64,000 nt of DNA from Dactylorhiza incarnata (taxonomy: Eukaryota; Streptophyta; Magnoliopsida; Asparagales; Orchidaceae): the NCBI GenBank assembly GCA_033032865.1, contig JAWHQI010000051.1, forward strand, positions 12,170,001 through 12,234,000, in the 5' to 3' direction. Each line of letters opens with the position of its first letter. Positions within the stretch are counted from its first letter, which is position 1. The notes beneath the pieces were generated by a model. It made no database searches. It was not told the origin of the DNA and was given only the letters and a program-made list of their open reading frames with translations. Shown piece by piece: positions 22,655-32,881 of the stretch. Both the position numbers and the translations under genes were made by a program.

Positions 22655-23960
22655 ATAATAACAAATCCGTATACAAAGAAATCATGTCTATTTAGATTGT
22701 TGATTTTAACATTTGGTGTGTGCACAAAAATAACATGATATATTTCTCTTAAAATAAATAATCTCCCCTTAGATGAAAGCTCCCCCTAAATGAATGCTCC
22801 CCCTAAATGTATGCTCCCCCTTAATGTTAAAGTAAGTTGAAATGATGTATTGTTTAGGTGGAATATTTAGGTGTAATATATTTGTGATTTCTTGAATATA
22901 CCTATAATTCTCCCCCTTTTGGTATTAGCAAAAGATAATAGAGAGATAAAGGAGTAGTTCTTAAGGGAAAATAGATGATGTAGAAATGAAGAGTAAGCGG
23001 AAGCACTTGTTGGAAATGATTGAAGTTCATTAAATAATAGTAATATGTCATAGTATGAATAAACTCATGAAGAGATGGTATAGCCAGATGAAGTAAGAAA
23101 ATAAAATAACTTAAACATGATGAAGGTCATTTGAAAGTATCATAGAAAGACACAATAGTGTATAGAAATTTGGAATAGTTTTGGTCCAATTCTCATGAGA
23201 TGAATGTTTATATAACATAATGATGTGTACATGTGATACTTAGATCAAACATATGAAGTTATTTAATACACATGATCATTGAAATGGAGAACATAATATA
23301 AGCATATAAAGACAACTTTGACCTTGAAGATATAGCATAATAAGGATAGAATACCATTTGCTTTTGCACAAGACACTTTACAATTCTTTCCAAGGTGCTT
23401 AACCTCACAATGCTCATTAAGACTTATCAGGAGGGTAAGTAGTGCTTGGTGGAGTATCCTTGTCTTTAATTTAACCTTTTTTTTATCACATATGTTGTGA
23501 TATCTTTAATTCGAGATATTTTTAATTTTTTGAATTGACCAAGGATCTCCGAATTCACTTGAATCGCAAAAGATGGTGTATATTTTGATGTGCTAACAAA
23601 TCAAGGTTGAAAGTAGTATTTATTAAGTGCTTTAGTATTATGTTAAAGCAAATATGATTCATGTATATATTAAATAGAAAGACATACGTATTGATCAAAA
23701 GAAGTGAACGTGAAAGTTCATTATGATATATAAACAATTTCTCATACTTAGAGGCATGCGAAAACAATTTCCAATGGTCTAATTAACTAAGTAGGAGTGT
23801 CAACACGATGATAGCTTGGAAATGAAATCATATAATCATGTAAGAGCCTTTTTTTTTAAAATAAAAAGCACATGGTTTGTCATCAAGTCATGAGTTGAAG
23901 CATTAATAATGACATATAACTATTTGAAAACATCAAAGGGACCAAAAATTGAAGATTAAG
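22655..23960 (-). other. Non-coding 3' region of element A
   Basis: AT-rich and without ORFs. On the minus strand it has repeated purine tracts of the AGGGGGAGCAT type at about 22764-22771, 22785-22805 and 22815-22822, plus another at about 22910-22920. A segment at 23370-23460 is shared, in reverse complement, with E1 (about 3565-3665). The region separates the antisense gene promoter from the PPT. Confidence 0.7.
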
Positions 23961-23971
23961 CAAATCGGGAG

Positions 23972-24027
23972 CTGTCGGAAATTTCCGACAGTCACTGTCG
24001 CCTGGGCTACAGCTAAAAATATAAATA
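23972..24027 (+). promoter_or_regulatory. Promoter of the antisense gene in element A
   Basis: A perfect 20-bp palindrome of the TGTCGGAA/TTCCGACA type (23972-23991) is followed 3 bases later by a TGTCGCC/GGCTACA dyad. Eight bases on there is a TATA box, TATAAATA (24020-24027). The same two dyads form the U3 array of this element's LTRs. Predicted transcription start is about 24050-24060, on the strand opposite to gag-pol. Confidence 0.65.
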
Positions 24028-24122
24028 CGGCTTTAGACCGAGTCAAACCCTATTGTGCATCATTTTTCTAGTCTGAAGGGCGAGAGAAAGCTGTCGGAGT
24101 TCGGCGACAACCTAGATCTAAG

Positions 24123-24643
24123 GTATGGTTTTTGGATTTTTAAGTTTTTGATTCAAAAATTTTTTATGGATTTGTGATTTTTGAAAGTAGAGAAGAAGGA
24201 AAATGTGGTTTTCATTTTACTATTGATGAATGGTTTAGATCTTTGAAGTTTTGTGTTTTAAAAGTGTAGATCTAGTGTAAAGCAAGTGGATCTTGTTGGA
24301 TCTTGGGGAAAAATGTTTTGATTTTGTGATTCTTGTGGTTGAAGTTTTGTATTTTTGACATGGTGGAATTGGAAAAACTGAAGCATTCCTTTTGAAGATT
24401 GTGAAGAAGATGAATAGTAAAGGAGATGTTAGAAGATGTAGTTTTTTTTTTAAATATTGTTTTTTTTTTAACTTGATGTTGTAATAAAACTTGATTTTGA
24501 GTAGATCTGGAAGTGTAAAAAAAAAATTCAAGAAAATTTCACTGGAGTACTGTCGGAATTTTCCGACAGTCACTGTCGCCTGGGCGATAGTGTTCCAGAG
24601 CACAGGACTTGTTTAATTTATTTTTGTTATGTTTTGTTTGCAG
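24123..24643 (+). other. Probable 5'-UTR intron of the antisense gene
   Basis: Donor AG|GTATGG at 24121-24128 and acceptor TTTTGTTTGCAG ending at 24643, two bases before the ATG. The interior is 521 bp, strongly T-rich like plant introns, without an open frame. Near the acceptor it contains another dyad pair (24550-24591). Confidence 0.55.
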
Positions 24644-24644
24644 A

Positions 24645-25759
24645 ATGGCTTCCAGTTCTAAAGCGCGAAGGAGTACGTCTGAAGATGTGCATAGTTCGTA
24701 TCAAGTTTACCCTGGGGTGGAGAAAGCCATAGTTGGAGTGGCGAAATATGTTGAATTTGATTCACCGAAGCACGATCATATCTATGATCGTCTTGCGAAT
24801 GCAGGTATAATTTCAGTAATCACAGCAGATTCGTTCTCATCCTTTTTGATTCGAGAATTTTATAATCATTTGGAAGACCCGAGTTATACTGAATTGGATG
24901 GGGGGTGAGATCTAGAATCCAGGGTCAACATGTGGAAATAACACATGTTGATCTAAGAGAGGAATTTGGTCTTCTTATGAGTGAAAATATGTCGGATATA
25001 GTGGAGAGTTATAGAAAGGATAGAGATTGGACCCTTGTAAACATGAGTTTACATGGGAGTCAAAAGAAGACTCTAACCACTGAAGTTACGTCACTCACTC
25101 CGGATGCATATTTAGTTCAAGATATATTAAGGAACTCAGTTATGTTAAAGAGTGGAGATACAAGGAGTATCACGGCACAGTTGACCCTCATTACTTACTT
25201 TATTATGGAGGAGGAACCTTTTGATGTAGCGGACTTCATACTTTCCCAGATTCGGTATGCTTTTAGATTAAAGCATCCAAAATGGGTGAAGGTTCATACT
25301 CTCCCAATGGGGGTTATAATTCAGCGTATACTATATAAGAAGTATGGATGGATAGTTCAAGATTCGTATTTTGATGATTGTTTTCCTGAGATATATTATA
25401 CGGGTACCATGAAAGTGAAGAAGATGCATAAAAAGGCCCATCCTGGAATTGAGATTAGAGAGCCTCCAATGCCTAGGGCAGGATCACTACGAGAGTCTAT
25501 ATATGATCTTCGTGATTCACTAGAGGATCACAAGAAGGAAGTGAAGAAGGATCGTAGTAGAATGCAAAAGTTTATGAAATTTTTGGTCAAAGGTTTGAAG
25601 TTAAAGCCTACACCGGAGGAAGCGGCCGAATGGCAAATTCCAGATGAAGAACCGCCACGCCAATCGGTGAGGCGGACTCGACGTGGTAAGGCCGTAAGAC
25701 GAGGACCTCTAGAAGACTGTCCAGAGAGCAGCGGGGCTGGTTATGAGGATTCTGAGTAG
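24645..25759 (+). pseudogene. Antisense accessory ORF of element A
   Basis: ATG 24645 (MASSSKARRSTSED) opens a protein of about 370 residues, read opposite to gag-pol. The frame breaks once, at the G-run 24899-24904, where one missing base explains the shift; reading resumes until TAG at 25757-25759. The core (FLIREFYNHL, then DLREEFGLL, then TLTTEVTSLTPDAYLVQDIL and TLITYFIMEEEPFDVADFIL) resembles the plant putative transposon protein domain found in accessory ORFs of LTR elements. The C-terminal third is a charged helix (LRESIYDLRDSLEDHKKEV) and a basic tail (RRTRRGKAVRRG), possibly nuclear. Function is unknown. Confidence 0.7.
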
Positions 25760-26048
25760 TTTTTATCAGGGTGCTGCTTCTGATTGATGTTGGAATTTTC
25801 CGACATCCACTGCCGCCTGGGCGACAGTGAACTTCTTCAGATTTCGTATTCTGTTAATGAACTTAAACTTTTGTTGAATTCTACTGTTTTATGGAACAAA
25901 TTTTATGTAATATTAATGATGTGTGAATCTTTGTTAAGTCATTTCAAATTCTATGGTTTGATTTAATATTTTAGTTTTTCTTTTTAAAATGTATAAGTTT
26001 TGTGATGATTTTTTTTTAAAATTTATATGTTTTGAAGTAGTGATATAT

Positions 26049-27818
26049 TCATTGTGAAATGTCTAGGATTCCCAATTCTAGCCTAAGCATAGAAAAACGG
26101 GAATCCGGTAACGATTTAGTGAATATATCCGCTAGTTGTGAATCCGTTCCTATGAAATTGATTTTTATGTTTCCCTTCTTAATATGATCCCTTATAAAAT
26201 GATGTCGGACATCTATATGCTTAGATCTAGAATGTAATACGGGATTGTTAGTTAAGTCTATAGCACTTTTATAATCACACTTTAATTCTACACTACTTTG
26301 ATGTATGCCAAAATCTTCTAACGTTTGTGACAACTAAAGAGCTTGGGCACAACAACTACCTAGTGCAATATATTTGGCCTCGGTAGTAGAGAGGGAAACA
26401 GAATTCTGTTTCCTACTCGACCATGAAATAAGTGAAGGGTCGATAAAATGATAAGTGCCACTTGTGCTTTTCCTATCTAAAGAACATCCCGCATAATCTG
26501 AATCCGAAAAACCATGAAAAATAAAGGAATCATTATGAGGATACCATAATCCTAATTTAGATGTTCCTATAAGATATCTAAAGATGCATTTCACCTCTTT
26601 TAAATGTGACTCTTTATGATTAGCTTGAAATCTAGCACATAAACAAACGGCAAACATAATGTCAGGTCTAGATGCGGTTAAATACAATAAAGATCCTATC
26701 ATACTTCTATAAAGGGTTTGTTCAATTGAAACACCACTTTCATCTTTTCCTAATTTTAGGGAAGTACTCATAGGAGTGTTTGCATGTTTTAGATTTTCAA
26801 ATCCAAATCTTTTTAACATATCATGAATATATTTGGTTTGACATATAAAAATACCATCATGTTTTTGTGTAATTTGAAAACCTAGAAAATATGAAAGTTC
26901 TCCAACCATGCTCATTTCAAATTCATTTTTCATAATTTGAACTATTTCATTACACAACTCTTCATTAGTGGCTCCAAAAATAATATCATCAACATAAATT
27001 TGCAAAATAACTAAATCATGATCAAATTGCTTAATGAAGAGTGTAGAATCCGCACTTCCTATTTTATAATCGTGCTTTAATAAATATTGAGTTAATCGAT
27101 CATACCAAGCACGAGGCGCTTGTTTTAATCCATAAAGCGCTTTATCTAATTTATAAACATAATTTGGATATTTCTCATTTACAAAGCCAGGGGGTTGTTC
27201 TACATAAACCTCTTCTTTTATATACCCGTTAAAAAATGCGGTTTTGACATCCATTTGATATAATTTAAATCTTTTAAAACAAGCAAATGCAAGAAATATC
27301 CAAACCGCTTCTAATCTTGCTACGGGTGCAAAAGTTTAATCAAAATCTACCCCTTCAATTTGTGCATAACCTTTTGCAACTAATCTGGCTTTATTTCTAA
27401 TAATTCTAGATTCACTATCCAATTTATTTTTGAAAATCCACTTAACTCCAACGGCAGGATGCTTTTTGGGTCGTTCTACAAGATTCCAAACCTTATTACG
27501 TTCAAATTGATTAAGTTCTTCATTCATAGCTAAAAACCAAAATTCATCATTTAAAGCGATGGAAACATCTTTTGGTTCTATTTCAGAGACAAAACAAAGG
27601 TTTGATAATAAAACATGTAACGATGAACGAGTACTAACCCCTTTTTGCGGATCTCTAATGATAAGCTCCTTTGGATGATCCATTGAAAATTTCAATTCAC
27701 TTGGAGGCACATATTCTTCTCTTTCTTCTTCTTCTCTATCTTCTTCTTCTCTTTCTCCTTCTCTTTCTTCTTCTTTTTCTTCTTCATTTTCTCCAAGTTC
27801 TTCATCACCATTCTCCAC
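26049..27818 (-). pseudogene. Reverse transcriptase and RNase H of element A
   Basis: From 27818 the minus strand reads an extremely acidic linker, VPPSELKFSMDHPKE, and WIFKNKLDSESRIIRNKARLVAKG, the start of copia RT. A TAA at 27338-27336 replaces the glutamate of the usual [14 protein letters not shown] then continues with [34 protein letters not shown] and [10 protein letters not shown] (catalytic YVDD). RNase H has the typical [30 protein letters not shown] and an ADIFTKSL end. A TAG at 26336-26334 replaces a tryptophan after CAQAL. The final stop is at 26049-26051, and the antisense gene ends about 290 bp away, convergent. Confidence 0.9.
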
Positions 27819-27907
27819 CGAAGGAAGGGGTTCATCTTCTTTTCCTGTAATTTTCTTTTCTACACATGAAGCAAACTCATCAAACCTAACATGAATAGAT
27901 TCTTCAA

Positions 27908-29164
27908 CTATTTTTGTTCTTTTATTAAAAATCCTATAAGCTTTACTAGTTGAAGAATAGCCAATAAAATACCTTCATCACATTTTTCATCAAATTTTCC
28001 TAAGGAATCTTTAGAATTCAAAATAAAACATTTACAACCAAAAACTTTGAAATAAGAAACATTTGGTTGTTTATTAAAAATTAATTCATAAGGAGTTAAT
28101 TTTAAAATAGGGCGAAGCATTACTCTATTAATTACATAACATGCCGTACTAACTGCTTCAGCCCAAAAAGATTTTGGTAATTTAAATTCAGATAGCATCG
28201 TACGGGCTAACTCTTGAAGAGTTCTATTTTTCTTCTCCACTACACCATTTTGCTGTGATGTGCGTGGGGCGGAAAATTCATGTTTAATTCCTAACTCCGT
28301 ACAAAAAGAAATAGACTTTTCATTTTCAAATTCTCCTCCATGATCCGATCGTATGCGTTTAATTTTTAACTCAAATTCATTTTGACTACGCAAACATAAT
28401 TTTGAGAATTCTGAAAATGCATCGGATTTGGAGGTTAGAAATAAAGTCCAACAAAAATGAGAATAATCATCAATCAATACAAATGTGTATTTTCTACCTC
28501 CTAAGCTAGAAATTCCAATTTGCCCAAATAAATCCATATGTATTAATTGAAGTGGCCTAGTGGTAGAAATAATGTTTTTACTTTTGAAAGATGATTTTGA
28601 AAATTTTCCTTTTTGGCAAGGCACACATAGTGAAGAAGATAAATTTCCATTTAACAATGGTAAACCTTTAATTAATTTATCTTTTGAAAGTTTTGTAATT
28701 AACTTGGCACTAGTATGTCCAAGTCGCCTATGCCATAAATCTAATTCATCATTTTTTGATAAAAAACATTTTAAAGTAGAATTTGAAAAATCAAGAAATT
28801 TAATCGTATATACATTATGACATCTAGGTGGGGTAAAAACAATTTCATTTGTTTTGGAATTAATAATTTTGCACAAATTTGTGGAAGATTTAAATAAAAC
28901 ATTTAAACCCTTATCACATAATTGACTAATAGAAATCAAATTATGCTTTAATCCTTCTACAAATAGAACATTTGAAATTGAAAAATTTTCGTTACCCACA
29001 ACTCCGATGCCGATGATTTTTCCTTTTCCATTGTCTCCGAATGTAACAACTCCTCCTTTCTTCATCTCCAGGCTAAGGAACTTCTCTTTATTGCCCATCA
29101 TGTGTTTTGAACAACCCGAGTCCAAGTACCACACGTCTTCTTTGTCCTTAGCCTGCCAACACAC
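27908..29164 (-). pseudogene. Protease and integrase of element A
   Basis: Begins at the codon after the gag TAG (GTG TGT TGG). Protease WYLDSGCSKHMMGN, with the active-site DSG. The GAG-pre-integrase domain (DELDLWHRRLGHTSAK) and CVPCQKGKF follow, then the integrase core with HMDLFGQ, IRSDHGGEF and QNGVVEKKNRTLQE (D, D, E present) and INRVMLRPILKLTPYE. A single-base deletion around 27962-27973, seen by comparison with element B (GIFIGYSSTSKAYR there, GILLAILQLV here), destroys the frame into the RT linker. Confidence 0.9.
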
Positions 29165-31096
29165 CTAGAAAGAAGAGGTGAGTAAAGATCTGGTTACCCA
29201 AGTGGTTCCACCCATAGTATAGGTAGAAGCCTTAGGCACCCAGATTTGTTTAATTTTACTTTTTCCTTCCTTCCAGCAAGAGTCCGTAGTGTGGCCAAAT
29301 CTATTGCATTTGGCACATGTAATGTATTTAGAAGAGTATAACTTTTCTGGACTTTTACTGGATGAGGATGCAGTATTTGACAATTCATTAACTTTAGAAT
29401 TTTTTAAAGTAGATTTTCTGGACTTTTCACTGTCGCCTGCGACAGTGGTTGTCGTCGGGCGACAGCTTCCTGACGTGTATCCGAGTCCAAACCTTCCAGA
29501 TCCATGGCATTTGTATCCTAAGATCATATCCAGTGATCTTCGGCCCATTCCAAATTTTTTCATGGCTAGTGTTAAGTCATGAATCTGGTTTCTCATTTTT
29601 GTATTTTCGGATACCAGATTTACACATCTACGTTCAAAAGATTTATTTCCCTCATGGATTTTGGAAATTGAAGATTTCAGATCTCTCTCTAAAATCTCAT
29701 TCTTTTTAGTAAGAATTTTTATTGTAGAATGAGATTTAGAAAGAGATTCTTCAAGTTCTTTAATTCTTCCCAAAAAGTGATCACACTCTTGGCAAGAAAT
29801 ATCTCTTTTTCCAATAGTCTTAATTTCCTTTAACAACTTTTTGTTTTCTTTAAGTAAAATTTCATTTTCATATTTAAGAAGATCATTATCTTTTAAACTT
29901 TTTTCAAAAAATTTGCAAGTCTTTAAAAATTCAAAAAATAATTCATCATAGGTTGGAGGAGTTACCTCAGTATCGCTTTGGACACTGCATTCGTCATTAG
30001 ATATGACGCTCTTTCCCATTAAGCACATGTTGGCCTCCTCTTTTTTACTTGAGTCTGAACTGCTTGCATCCTCAGAAGTAGTATCATCCCATGTTTCCGC
30101 CTTCAACACCTTCTTTGACCCTTTGTGCTTCTTTTCTTTAAGTTCTTTCAAGTACTTTGGACACTTGCTTCGGATGTGTCCTATCTTCTTGCAGTGATAG
30201 CACTCCAGTGGCGGTCTCTCTTCCTCCTCATCGCCTTCCTTTCCTTTTTTCTTCCTAAACGTCTCCTTCTTAAAATACTTCTTAAACGAATTCCTCCTCT
30301 CTGGATTTTTCATAAATTTTCTAAATTTTCTAACAAATAAACTTTCCTCATCTTCTTCTTCCTCCTCAGAATCACTAGTTTCTTCCTTCTTAGATCTTAG
30401 AGTCAATCCCTTCTTCCTTGGCTCCATATACTCTTGTTGTTGAATTTTCAATTCAACTTCATGAGTTTTCAAGTTCCCAATGAGGCTCTCCAATTGTAAG
30501 GTCTTAAGATCATGTGACTCGGAAATTGCAGTCACTTTAGGATTGAACTTCGGGGGAAGTGATCTTAAGATTTTCCTTACTAAGTCTCCATTTGAGAACA
30601 CCTTTCCTAGCACCTTTGAGTCGTTCACGATTTTTGTGAATCGTGTGTACATCGTATCAATCTCTTCATCTACCTCCATTTTGAACCTTTCAAATTCAGA
30701 TTCCAGTTGAAATAGCTTTGAGTCCTTTACCTGCGAAGTACCTTCATGAGTGATTTCTAACAGATTCCAAATTTCAAATGCAGTATTACAAGCACAAACT
30801 CTATTAAACTCAGTGCGATCTAGTGCGCAAAATAAAGCATTCATGGCTTTTGCATTGTTCTTACATTTTAATTTATCATTGTCATCCCATTTGTCTTTGG
30901 GCTTATCCATAGTTACATCTCCTACAACAAATGTTGGAGAAGTGTAGCTAGATTCTACCATATTCCAGACTTCTATATCTAGCGCAATTAGAAAACAACG
31001 CATACGTGTTTTCCAATAATTATAGTTTGTGCCCGTGAATAAAGGTGGTCTACTTATGCCTTGCCCCTCAACGAACGCATGATCATTGTGCGCCAT
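29165..31096 (-). CDS. gag of element A, ending at an in-frame TAG
   Basis: ATG 31096 (MAHNDHAFVEGQGISRPPLF) gives 643 residues without interruption. UBN2 capsid region in the first ~220 residues (YNYWKTRMRCFLIALDIEVW, NAKAMNALFCAL), basic and acidic linkers, CCHC knuckle CYHCKKIGHIRSKC, then about 180 residues of coiled coil (LLKYENEILLKENKKLLKE). A linker is encoded over palindromic words (29429-29464). A second knuckle (CAKCNRFGHTTDSC) and IWVPKASTYTMGG follow. It ends TTC-TAG, and the next codon (GTG) continues in frame into protease. It is the best preserved gag in this family here. Confidence 0.9.
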   Translation of the reverse strand: MAHNDHAFVEGQGISRPPLFTGTNYNYWKTRMRCFLIALDIEVWNMVESSYTSPTFVVGDVTMDKPKDKWDDNDKLKCKNNAKAMNALFCALDRTEFNRVCACNTAFEIWNLLEITHEGTSQVKDSKLFQLESEFERFKMEVDEEIDTMYTRFTKIVNDSKVLGKVFSNGDLVRKILRSLPPKFNPKVTAISESHDLKTLQLESLIGNLKTHEVELKIQQQEYMEPRKKGLTLRSKKEETSDSEEEEEDEESLFVRKFRKFMKNPERRNSFKKYFKKETFRKKKGKEGDEEEERPPLECYHCKKIGHIRSKCPKYLKELKEKKHKGSKKVLKAETWDDTTSEDASSSDSSKKEEANMCLMGKSVISNDECSVQSDTEVTPPTYDELFFEFLKTCKFFEKSLKDNDLLKYENEILLKENKKLLKEIKTIGKRDISCQECDHFLGRIKELEESLSKSHSTIKILTKKNEILERDLKSSISKIHEGNKSFERRCVNLVSENTKMRNQIHDLTLAMKKFGMGRRSLDMILGYKCHGSGRFGLGYTSGSCRPTTTTVAGDSEKSRKSTLKNSKVNELSNTASSSSKSPEKLYSSKYITCAKCNRFGHTTDSCWKEGKSKIKQIWVPKASTYTMGGTTWVTRSLLTSSF

Positions 31097-31131
31097 TACT
31101 CCCAGTGGTAAAACCGTTTTGGAGTAACCTC

Positions 31132-31143
31132 GCTCTGATACCA
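31132..31143 (-). other. Primer-binding site of element A
   Basis: gctctgatacca reads TGGTATCAGAGC on the minus strand, two bases inside the 5' LTR end. Confidence 0.95.
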
Positions 31144-31145
31144 CT

Positions 31146-32412
31146 TGTTGGATCGTATGACGCCCTTAGAGGGGGGGTGAATAAGGGTGTGTTTAAAATA
31201 TAAGTTTTACTTAATAATAATTATTTTTTTAAACAGATTTTACTTTAAAAAAATTACTTATAAACACTTTCAAACCAATGCAATTTTTGTATTAAACCAA
31301 ACACAAATTTCTAAGATAAGGATTATGCCACCAAATATGTAATTAAAGAAAAAGACATAATTATATTAATCATGAAATTTGCATATAATAAAAATGATCT
31401 TAACAATGCTTAAGATCAAGGCACAATTATGTTAATAAAAAATTCAACAATTTTGGTTTACCAATCCTTCTCCCAAGGATCGGAAGGCTATCACTTGTCT
31501 CTCCCAAGACCAAGCCCAAGCCTATCCTCTAGATCTTCCCAAGATCTAGACGTAGCACACAAGGCCACGATTTCCCACCAAGCCACGCAAGGACTTGGAC
31601 GCTCCACACAAGGAAGCGATTTTCCCCTAAGCCACACAAGGACTTAGACGCCGCACACAAGACGACGATTTCTCTACCAATCCAAAATGAAATGTGTGTA
31701 AATGAAAATACAATATGAAAAGAACAACTCCCTAGAATTTCAGATCTCTGAAAGGATGGTTGAAGCCTCGAGATGATCGTTGATGTAGAAGCGCGCCCGA
31801 TCTCGTCCTCAATCTTCAATCCTTCTTTGCACAAATGGGAGTTGAAGAGGTTCTGGAGCTCTCTGGTTCGTATGCACTCAGGAAGGAACTTTGAATTCTC
31901 AAATCTTGGAATGCACGAACACAAGGAGTCAATTTATAGAAATTCGCTGTCGCCTGGGCGACATCGACTGTCGGAATTTCTGACAGCGCTAAACTGTTGC
32001 CATAGTGTTGTCGTGCGTGCAGTTGCTGTAACCTCCGAGCTGTCGCCTGGGCGACATCGATGTCGGATTTTCCGACAACGCAAAACTGCCGGTTGTGGTG
32101 CTATCGTGGGCAGTTGTTGTAACCTCCGAGCTGTCGCCTGGGCGACATCGCTGTCAGATTTCCGACAGCTTAAAACTGCCTTTCGTCGTGTTGTCGTGGG
32201 GGGAAGTAGTTATAACTTCTCTGCTGTCGCCTGGGCGACATCAGCTGTCGAAATTTTCCGACAGTGAAATTTTCCTACACTCAAATTGAGCTCCAGCAGA
32301 AATGTGAACATCTCGTACCTATTACCTGCACACCATTAATAAAAATAGAATCAAATACAAACGGGACTTTGTTATTATCAAACCGGAGGAGTGCGAAACG
32401 CATGCTCCAACA
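31146..32412 (-). repeat. 5' LTR of element A (1267 bp)
   Basis: Full partner of 21374-22640. The dyad array is at about 31947-32265, with four repeats. The minus-strand TATA box (CTATAAATTG) is at about 31929-31939. It drives gag-pol transcription leftwards. Confidence 0.95.
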
Positions 32413-32881
32413 GTATCTATATAACTTTTTAATCGAATTTTTTGTAATTATTTAATAGCTCTGGAAAGGAGCAAGAAGCTGGCGAAGAGGCAAGCCCAAG
32501 AAATTGCCTCCCTTAAGTTGGCTGACAAAAAATGCACTGAGTCACCTTCCCTGGTGGCTCAGATGTGTAGAGAGATAATCCATTTAAAGGGGATAACAAT
32601 TATTCATTTGAGCACCATATTCCAAAAGAACAAGGTCATCAAGGACCTTGAGGAGAAGCTTCTCAAAGAAAAGAGCCTAGTGGCTTAATTCTCCAAGCCC
32701 AAATCTGTGCTTCCCATTATTGACATCTTTTCCTCTCAAACCAATAAAAGATGATTAGGGTTCAATAAAATAAAAGTAGGAGAAGGGAGTGGAGAAAAGA
32801 GCAAGAATAAGGCTAAGCCTCATACCACCTTTCAAAAGGTATTGTTTCCCTCTAACAGGTATGACCATGACAGTATGTATG
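32413..32881 (+). pseudogene. Continuation of the decayed coiled-coil ORF
   Basis: After the target duplication gtatc the sequence carries on from 21373. From 32463 a frame reads ALERSKKLAKRQAQEIASLK, later KVIKDLEEKLLKEKSLVA and a TAA, clearly coiled coil like the upstream part. The T-rich stretch 32413-32462 ending in TTTAATAG could be a short intron tail or plain decay. Athila1 begins at 32882; its left target duplication would be gtatg (32877-32881). Confidence 0.5.

Larger units (their letters stand above)
21374..32412 (-). mobile_element. A: complete SIRE/Opie-like Ty1/copia with antisense gene
   Basis: This 11,039-bp element is flanked by the 5-bp duplication gtatc (21369-21373 and 32413-32417). 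Both LTRs are exactly 1267 bp (21374-22640 and 31146-32412). On the minus strand: PBS, gag, TAG, protease-integrase, RT-RNase H, non-coding 3' region, PPT. Between RNase H and the 3' LTR an extra gene runs in the opposite direction. The LTRs differ at roughly 30-40 sites by eye, mostly transitions, so insertion is not recent. One frameshift and two nonsense codons make pol inactive. Confidence 0.95.
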
